A stretch of 32,691 nucleotides of DNA from Actinomadura sp. NBRC 104412 (GCF_030269515.1 NZ_BSTM01000050.1:1-32691), one strand, 5' to 3'; numbered from the stretch's first letter, positions 1-8,223 are shown. Notes: generated from the letters alone by a model not told the origin. Program-made: numbers and translations.

Positions 1-2
1 GC

Positions 3-59
3 TACCGGCTCAAAGACCGCGACCTCGGCCGCGTCCCCGCGGCCAAGACCGACAACTAA
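3..59 (+). CDS. C-terminal end of an unidentified protein (partial)
   Basis: An open frame enters from the left edge and ends at TAA (57-59), giving 18 residues that start YRLKDRDLGR and end PAAKTDN. The tail is charged and hydrophilic, and the codons have the G/C third positions of a real actinobacterial gene. Too little remains to name a family. It is upstream of, and in the same direction as, the sigma factor gene, but a gap of more than 320 bases separates them, so they are probably not co-transcribed. Confidence 0.45.
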   Translation, partial: YRLKDRDLGRVPAAKTDN

Positions 60-386
60 AGATCAACAATCGGGTGGGTCACGGTTCACCCGGAACAACC
101 GGGTCACGATTGGGCCGGGATTGACACCAAAGCGGCCGGGTTGTGAATGGGGCTTGGTGCCATTCCGTTCGTCCGCCGGGGCGGGCACTCAGCGTGCCTC
201 CACATGATCACTCCGTGAGTTCGGTGAAGGTGCGGCGCGCGTTGTCCGTCTGCATTGGGACACCTTCATCGTGATTTCAGGGATCAAGTGGTGCGGATGG
301 GGTCAAGGGGTGTATGCAGGGTGAGTCGAGTGTCTTGACACGGCCCCGCGAGGGCGGGTCTCCCCATGCCGGTGCCGGGAGCGTGA
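60..386. other. Intergenic region upstream of the ECF-like sigma factor
   Basis: No credible gene. A short hairpin (ACCCGG-AACAA-CCGGGT, 88-104) follows the upstream stop by about 30 bases but has no T tract. The phrase GGGTCACG occurs twice, on either side of it (77-84 and 101-108). A promoter for the downstream sigma factor must lie here, but I cannot pick out convincing -35/-10 boxes. Confidence 0.4.
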
Positions 387-2021
387 ATGCCCAGGTGGTC
401 CTCGTCCGACGTCGCGGCCGACCGACGGCTGGTCCAGAGGCTGAACGACGGCGACGCGAATGCCCTGGCCGCGCTTTATGACACCTACGCTGGGCGGTTG
501 TACGACTACGCCTTGTCGATGACCGGCGAGTACAGGATCGCCGCCGATATCACGCACGACACGTTCATCGACGCCGCCCGCCGCGCCCCCCGGATGCGGG
601 ATCAGCAGCGATTGCGTTCGTGGCTGTACGGGGCGGTGCGGCGCCGTTGCGTGCAGCGCGCCAGGTCGCGGGTGTTGTACTGGGAACCCGACGTGGACTT
701 CGGTGATGTCCGGGGCCATTCCGAGGCGCCGAGAACGATGCGTTCCGGCCCCTCGCGGAAGCCAGGAACGGCGCGTGACCCGGTCGAATCCAGTGAATCC
801 GGCGAGCCGGGAGATTCCAGCGAGCCCAAGGCGGAGGCTCCCGCCGGCGCGTCGCTTCACGGTGTCCTCGCAGCGGCGATGCGAAGTGCGCCCGACGAGG
901 ACTCTTCCAAGTCCGTCCCAGAACGTCCCGAACGCGCACCCGATGCTCACGAGCCGCCGCCTTCCTCCGAACTGCGCAGGCTGCTGGACGGCTCCGTGGC
1001 GAGGCTGGAGCCCTGTGACCAGGAGGCGCTGCTCCTCGCCGTTCGGCACGAACTGTCCGCCGACGAGATCGGGAGCGTGCACGGCGTCTCGCCGCGGCGG
1101 GCCGCCACCCGGGTCGCCCGCGCCCGGAACTGCCTGGACGAGGCGTACAAGACCGAGGTGAAGGTGGCCACCGAACGGTGCGCCGCCGGCCGGGCGGAAC
1201 ACCACCGCGAGTGCGCCGACTGCCGGCGCCGTGCCGGTGTGGACCCCACGGCGCTGCTCGCTCACGCGTCCGCGCCCGTCCTCCCGGCGTCGCTGCGCCA
1301 CCGCGTCCTGCACACGGCGACCGACCCCGAGCTGGCCGGGTACCGGAACGACATCGCGGCGCGCGGCGGTGCGCTGACGCCGCACGGCATGCCGACCCAG
1401 CCGGACATGGCGTCGCCGTACACCAAGCGCTGGCTGTTCGCCGGGGGCGGCATGGCGGGCGCCCTGGTCACCGCCGTTCTCGGCGCGATGCTGATCGGCC
1501 CGGGGCTGGGCGATCCGACGATCTACTGGCCGCCGTTCCGGGCGCGTCCGCAGCCGTCCGTCACCGACCATGTGCCGAGGCAGCCCCAGGGAAGGGGGCC
1601 CGGCCAGGAGACCCCGAGGGACGGCGTCGCACCCAGCGCTCCGGGTGCGCAACCCCCGGTCGGCTCGCAGGGACAGGACGCGTCACCGCCCGGCACCGGT
1701 GAGCCGTCCTCGCCCGCCCCACCACGACCGGGGACGCTGATCGTCACGCCGGCGCGGGTGGAGCTGTACATGAAGAAGACCGCCACGGTCCGGCTGGAGG
1801 CGTCGCGGGGCCCGGTGTCCTGGAACGCGACAAGCTCCTCCGATCAGCTCTCGGTGTCGCACCCGCAGGGTGAGCTGGACGCGGACGCCACCGCCGACGT
1901 CACCGTCACGCTGCGCACGCGCCTGATCAACCTGCCCGGACAGGCGACGCTGACCTTCTCCGACCCGACCACCGGCACCACACGCACGGTCACGGTGGTG
2001 TGGGGCGCCTCACTGCTCTGA
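387..2021 (+). CDS. ECF-type sigma factor fused to zinc anti-sigma motif, TM helix and extracytoplasmic Ig-like domain
   Basis: 544 residues; ATG at 387 has GGGAG five bases upstream. Residues about 14-95 are sigma region 2 (LYDTYAGRLYDYAL, then ADITHDTF, then LRSWLYGAVRR). A low-complexity Ser/Pro/Glu linker follows (about 115-190). Residues about 196-255 are region 4 with its helix-turn-helix (QEALLLAVRHELSADEIG). Right after it comes C265 ... H272-x3-C276-x2-C279, the Hx3Cx2C pattern of zinc-binding anti-sigma (ZAS, zf-HC2) domains. One hydrophobic span (about 351-372) is followed by a Pro/Gly-rich stretch and a C-terminal beta-rich Ig-like domain (about 450-544). ECF proteins with long membrane extensions are known in actinobacteria (groups such as ECF52/ECF53). 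The inference is a sigma factor tethered to the membrane and held by its own anti-sigma-like segment, with the outer domain sensing the envelope. Confidence 0.85.
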   Translation: MPRWSSSDVAADRRLVQRLNDGDANALAALYDTYAGRLYDYALSMTGEYRIAADITHDTFIDAARRAPRMRDQQRLRSWLYGAVRRRCVQRARSRVLYWEPDVDFGDVRGHSEAPRTMRSGPSRKPGTARDPVESSESGEPGDSSEPKAEAPAGASLHGVLAAAMRSAPDEDSSKSVPERPERAPDAHEPPPSSELRRLLDGSVARLEPCDQEALLLAVRHELSADEIGSVHGVSPRRAATRVARARNCLDEAYKTEVKVATERCAAGRAEHHRECADCRRRAGVDPTALLAHASAPVLPASLRHRVLHTATDPELAGYRNDIAARGGALTPHGMPTQPDMASPYTKRWLFAGGGMAGALVTAVLGAMLIGPGLGDPTIYWPPFRARPQPSVTDHVPRQPQGRGPGQETPRDGVAPSAPGAQPPVGSQGQDASPPGTGEPSSPAPPRPGTLIVTPARVELYMKKTATVRLEASRGPVSWNATSSSDQLSVSHPQGELDADATADVTVTLRTRLINLPGQATLTFSDPTTGTTRTVTVVWGASLL

Positions 2022-2100
2022 CCGGGCGTCGCGCGGGTTTGACCGCTCTGATCTCACTCGCCACCATTGCGGCATCGATCGACGGCGAACAGAGGTGGCC

Positions 2101-3099
2101 ATGGCCGACCCGACCGATCCCCGGGACATCGAGGAGACCCTTCTCGGCGGCCCCCTGCGCTACACCCGACGGCAGGTCGAAGAACGTTCCGGAGTCTCGG
2201 AGGACTACGCCCGCGCCATCTGGCAGGCCCTCGGCTTCCCCACCCCGCCCGACGACGAGGTCGCCTTCACCGACGGCGACGTGACCGCCCTTCGCGAGAT
2301 CAAGGACCTGCTGCGGTACGACCTCGTGGACGAGGAGATGGTGCTGCGCCTGTCCAGGGCGGTCGGGCAGACGATGGGACGGCTGGCGGGCTGGCTCGGC
2401 GACGTCTGGCTGCGACGGCTCAGCGAACGCCTGCCCCCGGACGAGCCCGTCACGGAGGAGGCCGTTCTGGCGGCCCTCGCCGCCACCGAGGAACTGCGTC
2501 CCGCGTTCGAACGCCTCCTGATGCACGGATGGCGCCGCCAGCTCGCCGCCGCCGGCATGCGCGCCGCCGGATCCACCGCCACGGCCACCGCCGACCCGGC
2601 CGCGGGCACCGCCCTGCTCGCCGCCGGCTTCGCCGACATCGTCTCGTTCACCCGGCTCAGCCGCGGCATGGAGGGGCCCGCCCTCGCCGACCTCGTGGAA
2701 CGCTTCGAGTCGACCACGACCGGCCTGGTCGCCGAGCACGGCGGCCGCGTGATCAAGACGCTGGGCGACGAGGTGCTGTTCGTCGCCCAGGATCCCGCGG
2801 CCGCCGCCGAGATCGGGCTCAACGTCGCCGAGCGCGGAGAGGAGGACCCCGACTTCCCGCGCGTCCGCGTGGGCATGGCGTATGGGGAAGTCATCCTGCG
2901 CCTGGGCGATGTGTTCGGAACGCCTGTCAACCTGGCCGCGCGCCTCACAGCGACCGCCTATCCGGGCAGCGTCCTTATCGACACCGCCCTCGCGTCCGAG
3001 CTCACGTCCACGACGTTCGCGACCACACCTTTACGACCCCGGCCACTCCAAGGGCTGGGCAGGGTGCGGCCGTACCTCCTCCGCCGTGGCCGTCCCTGA
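2101..3099 (+). CDS. Class III adenylate cyclase with N-terminal regulatory domain (Rv1264-like)
   Basis: 332 residues from ATG 2101, preceded by AGAGG at 2091-2095; an in-frame GTG at 2095 overlaps that site and is less likely. It converts ATP to cAMP. Residues about 10-150 are helical and resemble the adenylate cyclase regulatory domain of the mycobacterial pH-sensing cyclase Rv1264. The catalytic domain (about 172-330) has all expected residues: metal-binding D179 (FADIVSF) and D223 (TLGDEVLF), adenine-selecting K219 and D270 (GDVFGTPVN), and transition-state N277 and R281 (VNLAARL). It has no membrane span, so it is a soluble homodimeric enzyme. It lies 79 bases after the sigma factor gene and may be co-transcribed with it. 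A hairpin overlaps its stop codon. Confidence 0.9.
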   Translation: MADPTDPRDIEETLLGGPLRYTRRQVEERSGVSEDYARAIWQALGFPTPPDDEVAFTDGDVTALREIKDLLRYDLVDEEMVLRLSRAVGQTMGRLAGWLGDVWLRRLSERLPPDEPVTEEAVLAALAATEELRPAFERLLMHGWRRQLAAAGMRAAGSTATATADPAAGTALLAAGFADIVSFTRLSRGMEGPALADLVERFESTTTGLVAEHGGRVIKTLGDEVLFVAQDPAAAAEIGLNVAERGEEDPDFPRVRVGMAYGEVILRLGDVFGTPVNLAARLTATAYPGSVLIDTALASELTSTTFATTPLRPRPLQGLGRVRPYLLRRGRP

Positions 3100-3113
3100 C
3101 GCAGTGGGACGGC
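3089..3113. terminator. Bidirectional hairpin between convergent genes
   Basis: GCCGTCCC (3089-3096) and GGGACGGC (3106-3113) form a perfect 8-bp stem around a 9-base loop. It sits exactly between the cyclase gene (+) and the reductase gene (-), overlapping the cyclase stop codon. There is no T tract, as is common in actinobacteria. Confidence 0.6.
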
Positions 3114-3114
3114 G

Positions 3115-3672
3115 TCAGGACGCGGAGGCGGACCGGTAGGTGAGGATGACGATGCCGCTGTCGAGGACGGTGGTGTCGGTGAGCTCGAACCTTCCGGACG
3201 ATCCGGTGCGATAGAGCAGGTCGTCGGCGGTGCCGCTACCGACGAAGAAGGGGTGCACCCACAGGTGCAGCTCGTCGAGCAGTCCCTCGGCCATGAACGC
3301 ATGGGCCAGCGGACCGAAGCCGTACTGAACGATGGAGACGCCGGGCCGCCGCTTGAGGTCCCGGACGGCCCCGATCGGGTCTTGGCCGATGACGGTCGTG
3401 TTGTTCCACGTCGGCTCGGTGAGGGTGGTCGAGACGACGTACTTGGGCAGCGCGTTCAAGCGGTCGCTGAGCGGGTCGCCGGAGCGGCTGGACCACACCG
3501 GGGCGAACGCCTCGTAGGTGTGGCGGCCCAGGAGTACCGCGTCGCAGCGTTCCAGGAGCCTGGTCTGGACCTGACCGCCCGCGTCGCTGAAACCGCCGAG
3601 CGATGGCCAGTCCTGCGGGTTCTGAATGATGCCGTCGAGCGTGACGTACGTGGAGTTGATGACCGTGCGCAT
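3115..3672 (-). CDS. Dihydrofolate-reductase-like / RibD C-terminal family protein
   Basis: 185 residues. The start is ATG 3672 because AAGGAG lies six bases upstream; a longer in-frame start at 3717 would overlap the upstream gene's end. The protein is the single RibD_C/DHFR-fold domain: N-terminal strand with TLDGIIQNPQDW, VLLGRHTYE, LPKYVVSTTL, then the cofactor-side segment YGFGPLAHAFMAEGLLDELHLWVHPFFVGSG. This family binds NADPH and is usually annotated dihydrofolate reductase family; the substrate is generally unknown. The usual Gly-rich GSG/GGG phrase is FGP here. It is the second gene of an operon, 41 bases after the flavin oxidase. Confidence 0.85.
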   Translation of the reverse strand: MRTVINSTYVTLDGIIQNPQDWPSLGGFSDAGGQVQTRLLERCDAVLLGRHTYEAFAPVWSSRSGDPLSDRLNALPKYVVSTTLTEPTWNNTTVIGQDPIGAVRDLKRRPGVSIVQYGFGPLAHAFMAEGLLDELHLWVHPFFVGSGTADDLLYRTGSSGRFELTDTTVLDSGIVILTYRSASAS

Positions 3673-3713
3673 GGCGGGCTCCTTGGACATCGAGCGAAAC
3701 GGCGCGAACGCGC

Positions 3714-5039
3714 TCACTCTCCGGGTGGGATATTGAGGTTGATCCGGAAGGTGTTGTGTGGGTCGTACCGGACCTTGAGGGCGGTGAGCCTGGCGTAGTC
3801 GGCCGGGGTGTACGCCGCCGCCACACGCTGCGGGGTGCTGTCCTCGACACCGGCGAAGTTGAGGTTGGTCCCGCCGGTGCTCCAGGGACGTAGCGCGTCC
3901 AGCATCTCGTCACGCCGCCGCAGCGTGTCGGGGTCTGGGACGGCGCCGGTGAAGAACGAGAACTCCGCGTCGCGGCCTCCCACGCAGTTGGGAACGCGCG
4001 GCGGACGGGCGTACGCGCCGCCGAAATGCCGTAGTTCGGCCACGAGCGGCGAGCCCGGTCCCGCCAGTGCGGAGATCAGCTCGACGGTCTCCGGAGTGAG
4101 CTCCTTCAGCAGCACGTTGCGGTCGTACGCCACGTACGGTTCGTCGGCGGGGTCGTGGTGGATCGACCCGACCTCGGCGTAGGGCATCTTGCGTACCGTG
4201 TCCAGCAGGAGAGGGCCGCCCAGCTTGCGCAGCGGCCGCACCAGGCGTTCGCCCTCGGCTATGTCACCGCTGTGCGCGATGCGGAGGTGCACGACGAACC
4301 GGCCGCGCAACGGCTCCGGTACGCCGGGCAGGTCGGGCTGGTGCGCCAGCAGCACCGAGGACGCCATCGTCTCGGGCACCCGCCGGGTCCATTCGGCGTA
4401 GCCGTGCAGAACCTCGGCGGTGGCCTCTCCCGCGAAATACAGCCCGCCCCCGTACAGGTAGGAGACCGGGAACAGGTCGATCTCCATGCCGACGACCAGC
4501 CCGAAGTTGTCCTTGCCGCCGCGCACCGCCCAGAACAGGTCGGGATCCGATTCGGCCGTCACGTCGCACGACCGTCCGTCGGCGCCGACCAGCCGCACGC
4601 GGCGCACATGGTCGGCGGCGAAACCGAACCGGCGCCCCAGCAGCCCGGCACCGCCGCCCATGGTGTAGCCGACCGCGCCCACGCTGGGACTGGAGCCGTT
4701 CAACGGCGCCAGCCCGTGCCAGGTGGCGCGCTCCACCACCCGTGTCCATCGGGTTCCCGCCTCGACCCAAGCCGTCGCGGCGGCCGGGTCAACGGTGACA
4801 CCGTCCATCCGACTCGTGTTGACCAGCACGGCCCCGTCGGCGGGGACCGCCTGGCCGTGCCCGGTGGCCATCACCCCGACGGCCTGATCCCGCTCGGCGG
4901 CCATTCGCACCGCGGCGATCACGTCATGTTCGTCCGCCGCTGCGACGACGCAGGCCGGATGCGACTCCGCCGCCCGGTTCAAGCCCAGCCGCTCAGCGTC
5001 ATAACCCGGTTCACCTGGTCGAATGATCATTGTGTTCAT
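3714..5039 (-). CDS. FAD-binding BBE-like oxidoreductase
   Basis: 441 residues. Residues about 25-195 are the FAD_binding_4 (PCMH-type) domain and the C-terminal 50 residues are the berberine-bridge-enzyme module (YDPHNTFRINLNIPP). H61 in ATGHGQAV is in the position that carries 8-alpha-histidyl FAD. The second, 6-S-cysteinyl attachment site of bicovalent BBEs (GxCPxVG) reads GSSPSVG here, so the flavin should be mono-covalent. Such enzymes oxidise alcohols, sugars or natural-product intermediates; the substrate cannot be read from sequence. There is no clear Shine-Dalgarno before ATG 5039, and an alternative ATG lies nine bases further in. It heads a two-gene minus-strand operon with the RibD-like reductase. 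Confidence 0.9.
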   Translation of the reverse strand: MNTMIIRPGEPGYDAERLGLNRAAESHPACVVAAADEHDVIAAVRMAAERDQAVGVMATGHGQAVPADGAVLVNTSRMDGVTVDPAAATAWVEAGTRWTRVVERATWHGLAPLNGSSPSVGAVGYTMGGGAGLLGRRFGFAADHVRRVRLVGADGRSCDVTAESDPDLFWAVRGGKDNFGLVVGMEIDLFPVSYLYGGGLYFAGEATAEVLHGYAEWTRRVPETMASSVLLAHQPDLPGVPEPLRGRFVVHLRIAHSGDIAEGERLVRPLRKLGGPLLLDTVRKMPYAEVGSIHHDPADEPYVAYDRNVLLKELTPETVELISALAGPGSPLVAELRHFGGAYARPPRVPNCVGGRDAEFSFFTGAVPDPDTLRRRDEMLDALRPWSTGGTNLNFAGVEDSTPQRVAAAYTPADYARLTALKVRYDPHNTFRINLNIPPGE

Positions 5040-5652
5040 GCGGGTGAACGTATGCGAGGCGACCCGTCCGAGGCTTGCAGGAATCGGTCACGACGCCGGG
5101 GCCGCCTGAGCGCGGAAAGCCGCAGCACTCAGGACGGGGGGCGGGCCGCGCACATCGGCGAGCCTTGAGAACGGTGCTCCCGCGTCATCCCTCATCGACG
5201 GCGAGCTCGTCCGCGTTGTGGAGAAGTCGCCCGGCCACCTACGGGGTCGGAGCCGCGATCCCGCTGGACGCGCTTGTCGTCGCGCGGATCCGGAACGTGC
5301 GCAGGAAAAGCGGGGGCGAAGGTCCGCAGCGGCCGGTCGGGCACGGTCAGGCGCCCCGTGACCTTGCGTGTGGCCGGTAGTTGGTTCGGAGAAGGGTGCG
5401 CGGCGTGAGGGTGGCGTCCGCGGCCAGGTCCGGCCCGCCGATGGCGGAGGACGATCCTTTACCCACGGCGACGCACGTGCCCGGCGAACGCTGGAGCCGA
5501 CCGACGGCGTGTCGACGGCCGGAATCGTGGCGGAATGACCATATATCTCCTGATTTGGCCGGATATTGGTAATCGCACGGTCGATGGGCCCTTCGAGGCT
5601 GGGTAGAGCGCCCGTTATCGCCGGAACGTCCAGTACGAGGAGGGGACGATCG
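5040..5652. other. 613-bp intergenic region between divergent operons
   Basis: Small open frames occur on both strands, but none has a ribosome site, family motif or normal composition. The last 110 bases turn AT-rich (5539-5570, with ATATAT and ATATTGG as an imperfect inverted pair), which is the likely promoter of the hydrolase operon. I see no gene. Confidence 0.5.
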
Positions 5653-6060
5653 ATGACCGCACCGACCCGTGCCGCACCAGCCCGGGAGTGGGCCGACGCC
5701 TTCGCCGCCGCCAGCAACGAGGATCCCGAGATCCAGGCGCACGGGAAGTACTTCACCTGCACCTACCTGCTCGACGCCACCGAACGCAGCTACGCGATCA
5801 AGATGGAGTCGGGCCGGGTGACCGAGGTCACGGTGGATCCGGGTCCGCTCGACGTCCCCTACGAGTTCGCGATCCGGGCGACCCCGGAGACGTGGCGGGG
5901 GTTCGGTGAGCCCGTACCGCCCCCGATGCACCACGGGATCTGGGCGGCCACCTTCCAGCGCGACATGCGATTGGACGGGAACATCCTGGTCCTCATGCAG
6001 AACCTGCGATGCGTCACACGGCAGATCGAACTGCTCCGCACCGTCGGCTCGCCCGTCTGA
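5653..6060 (+). CDS. Small conserved protein of unknown function, SCP2/sterol-carrier-like
   Basis: 135 residues. ATG 5653 is chosen because GAGGAGGGG ends seven bases upstream; the longer in-frame start at 5566 has no ribosome site. The pattern is a helix (EWADAFAAASNEDPE), antiparallel strands (KYFTCTYLLDATERSYAIKM), a VTEVTVDPGPLD turn, and a Trp-containing helix before a HHGIWAATFQRDM segment. This resembles small SCP2-fold or hydrolase-partner proteins, but I cannot name a family with confidence. It is 14 bases from the alpha/beta hydrolase and surely co-transcribed with it, so the two probably act on the same lipid-like or hydrophobic substrate (inference). Confidence 0.8.
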   Translation: MTAPTRAAPAREWADAFAAASNEDPEIQAHGKYFTCTYLLDATERSYAIKMESGRVTEVTVDPGPLDVPYEFAIRATPETWRGFGEPVPPPMHHGIWAATFQRDMRLDGNILVLMQNLRCVTRQIELLRTVGSPV

Positions 6061-6074
6061 GAAAGGAGATCACC

Positions 6075-6932
6075 GTGAGCAAGGTATCCCCGGTCACCGG
6101 GCACTACGTGACCATCGAGGTCGACGGCGTGGAGTACAAGGTCTTCTACCTCGAGAACGGCACCGGCCGGCCGCTGGTCTGCCAGCACACCGCCGGCTGC
6201 CACAACCACCAGTGGCGCGGCCTGCTGGAGGACGAGGAGATCACGGCGAACCACCGCGTCATCGCCTACGACCTGCCCCGCCACGGCAAGTCCGACCCGC
6301 CGGAGAACGTCGAATGGTGGAAGGAGGAGTACACCCTCACCGCGGACCATTTCGTCAACTTCATCGTCGCGCTGTGCGACGCCCTCGAACTCGAAGACCC
6401 CATCTTCATGGGCTCCTCCTTCGGAGGAAACGTCGCGCTGCAACTGGCCCTTCGACGACCCGACCGCTTCGCGGGCGTCCTGTCGGTCGAGGGCGCGGAC
6501 TATTCGCCCGGGTTCTACCTCGACTGGTGGCAGCACCCGCACGCCAACGCCGCCCAGGTCTGCGCGAGCGGTGTGTGGGACCTGATGGCGCCGCAGTCAC
6601 CGGAGGCCGACCGCTGGAAGACCTGGTTCTACTACACCCAGGGCTCCGAGGCGTTCAAAGGCGACCTGTACTTCTACTCCGTCGACCACGACCTACGAGA
6701 ACGCCTACAGGAGATCGACGGGAACCGCTGCCCCGTCGTGATGCTCACCGGCGAGTACGACTACCTGACAACCCCAGAGGACAGCGCCCGCACCGCCAAA
6801 GCCATCGAGAACGGCAGCTTCATCAAGATGGAGAAGATCGGGCACTTCCCGATGAGCGAAAACCACTCGGTGTTCCGCGGATACCTCCTCGAAGCCCTGA
6901 GAATCCTCGAAACCAAGAAATCGTCCGTCTGA
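6075..6932 (+). CDS. Alpha/beta-fold hydrolase
   Basis: 285 residues from GTG 6075, preceded by AAAGGAG at 6062-6068; an in-frame ATG at 6009 lies inside the upstream gene and has no ribosome site. The canonical fold is visible: YDLPRHGKS, nucleophile elbow GSSFGG (Ser in the third position), acid in LTGEYDYLTTPE, and catalytic His in KIGHFPMSEN. Between them is a cap rich in Trp and Tyr (YLDWWQHPHANA, KTWFYYTQGS), suggesting a hydrophobic or aromatic substrate. The family includes meta-cleavage product hydrolases, esterases and epoxide hydrolases; which one is not determined. It follows the small partner protein in one operon. Confidence 0.9.
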   Translation: MSKVSPVTGHYVTIEVDGVEYKVFYLENGTGRPLVCQHTAGCHNHQWRGLLEDEEITANHRVIAYDLPRHGKSDPPENVEWWKEEYTLTADHFVNFIVALCDALELEDPIFMGSSFGGNVALQLALRRPDRFAGVLSVEGADYSPGFYLDWWQHPHANAAQVCASGVWDLMAPQSPEADRWKTWFYYTQGSEAFKGDLYFYSVDHDLRERLQEIDGNRCPVVMLTGEYDYLTTPEDSARTAKAIENGSFIKMEKIGHFPMSENHSVFRGYLLEALRILETKKSSV

Positions 6933-6996
6933 GCGACGCCCCACGGCTGACGCAACATTCGGTCTTCTTGGCTGGACGGCCACGACCAGCGGCACC

Positions 6997-7357
6997 TCGC
7001 GGCGGCGCGTCCAGCACGACGGACACCGCTACGGCTACGGCAGCCGCGGCGTGGGTGGCGCGCCCGCCACTACCCGCCTGGGCGGTGACGCTGGCCCAAC
7101 GGCTGCACGAACACGGTCACTTCGACCGGCCACCCGATCAGATGATCGTGAACGAGTACCTACCCGGCCAAGAAATCAGCGCCCGACAACAGGCGCGTGC
7201 CAGTGCGCCTCGAAGTCGGGGCAGCCTGTGCATGATGAGCGGCCCGGCACGATTCCTCTGGCGGCACGCCATCCCGGCCTGCAAGACCGACCCCGGCCCG
7301 AACGGACGAGTGCCCCGCAATCGACGGGTATCGGTGACCCTGCGTACGATCCTCTAG
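6997..7357 (+). pseudogene. AlkB-like 2OG-Fe(II) dioxygenase relic lacking its iron site
   Basis: Three blocks of an AlkB-type oxygenase are recognisable in order. In one frame, RRRVQHDGHRYGYGSRGV (about 7000-7055). In a second frame, LPAWAVTLAQRL ... FDRPPDQMIVNEYLPGQ (about 7070-7175). Then, still in the second frame, SLCMMSGPARFLWRHAIP ... NRRVSVTLRTIL (about 7222-7354). Intact relatives have about 45 residues with the HxD iron-binding pair between NEYLPGQ and the SLLVLSG-like block; here only about 14 residues separate them. So there is one frameshift plus an internal deletion that removes the metal site. No start codon or ribosome site was found. It lies just after the hydrolase operon. 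Confidence 0.75.
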
Positions 7358-7489
7358 CCGAAAGCCCTACCGCTGACCCGCCCACCAAGGGTTCCCGCAT
7401 CCCACCAACACACTGAACTGCGGCAACACCACACCCAAGATCAAATCAACGTCGGCGCGCCGGGTCGGCGGGCTCGCGTGGCCGGCCGA

Positions 7490-7677
7490 TCAGCGTGTGT
7501 CGGCGGCGGATCGGACTGCGCTGCGCAGGGCCGCGCGCGTCACCAGGAGGACGGGGCCGCCGGAATCCTTGCTGTCTCGTACCGCCACCACCCGGCCGCG
7601 TCGGCCAGCTCGACGCAGTTGCCGCCGCTGGAGGTGCTGCGGCTTGACTTGTGCCAGGTGGCGTTGTTCAAGTCCAT
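7490..7677 (-). pseudogene. DUF397 small protein gene broken by a one-base frameshift
   Basis: Read from ATG 7677 it begins MDLNNATWHKSSRSTSSGG and continues NCVELADAAG, the classic DUF397 start (W-KSSxS, NCVE). One base out of frame it then continues as GRVVAVRDSKDSGGPVLLV followed by TRAALRSAVRSAADTR and TGA at 7490. The two halves fit the family end to end, so a single-base indel near 7590 explains the break. It is oriented opposite to the intact XRE-DUF397 pair at 8.2-9.3 kb. Confidence 0.8.
7566..7591. repeat. 26-bp direct repeat shared by two DUF397 relics, copy 1
   Basis: Bases 7566-7591 are identical to 8098-8123. The repeat encodes (on the minus strand) the VVAVRDSKD core of DUF397 in both relics. 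It reflects paralogy or duplication, and could also support recombination between the copies. Confidence 0.7.
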
Positions 7678-8021
7678 CTTTGGGGGCCACCTTCCTGATC
7701 AGTTCACGCAACATCTGGCCTGCGAACGGAGAGCGACGAGGGTCTGTGCAACCGCAGACAGGTCTGCGGGGTCGTCGGTCGTGGACGGAGGGGTGGCTGG
7801 GTCGGTGGTGAACGGTCACGCCGGTCACGTCCGCTAGCTCGACGCACTAAGCATCGTTGGTCGCGCGACATGTCTTCGGTGAGCGCCCGCGAGTGATGTT
7901 TTTCGGGGTTCGCGTGGGGGCATGAGGTTGTGCCTGTGGGGGTGCGGCGGGTCGTTCGGGTCCGGGGACGGGACGACTCGGCGCTGATCGGTGGTCGGGG
8001 CGGCGCGGGGGTGCTGCCGGG
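7678..8021. other. Non-coding spacer between two DUF397 relics
   Basis: I see no recognisable gene on either strand. AGGAAGG on the minus strand (7691-7697) could have been the ribosome site of the broken DUF397 gene. The rest is low-information GC-rich DNA with frame interruptions, consistent with decayed sequence. Confidence 0.4.
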
Positions 8022-8140
8022 TCAGCGTTTGCTGATGGCGGAGTGGACGGCGGTGCGCAGGGCTGCGCGGGTCAGCAGGAAAACGAGTCCGTCTGGGTCC
8101 TTGCTGTCTCGTACCGCCACCACGCCGGGGACTGGGAGGA
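8022..8140 (-). pseudogene. 3' fragment of a second DUF397 gene
   Basis: Minus-strand codons from about 8138 to TGA at 8022-8024 read LPVPGVVAVRDSKDPDGLVF, then LLTRAALRTAVHSAISKR and stop. This is the C-terminal half of DUF397, including the diagnostic VAVRDSKDPDGP-like core. The N-terminal half with the W-KSS and NCVE motifs is missing; upstream sequence on that strand shows no match. It is a 5'-truncated copy closely related to the relic at 7490-7677. Confidence 0.75.
8098..8123. repeat. 26-bp direct repeat shared by two DUF397 relics, copy 2
   Basis: Identical to 7566-7591, in the same orientation, 532 bases away. It lies inside the truncated DUF397 copy. Confidence 0.7.
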
Positions 8141-8223
8141 AGGCCGTCCCGTGGCCGGGCGGACGTGGCTACGCTGCATGTGCGTGGAGGCGTGACGGTC
8201 GGTGTTCGAGGACGCGGGGTGGG

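Noticed and set aside
88..104. Terminator after the left-edge gene
   Set aside because: Only a 6-bp stem without T tract; too weak to call.
303..1652. 449-codon minus-strand frame over the sigma factor gene
   Set aside because: Low-complexity Arg/Gly/Pro translation opposite a gene with clear sigma regions and a good ribosome site.
5075..5762. Possible small genes in the 5.0-5.65 kb intergenic region
   Set aside because: Frames on both strands lack ribosome sites, motifs and consistent composition.
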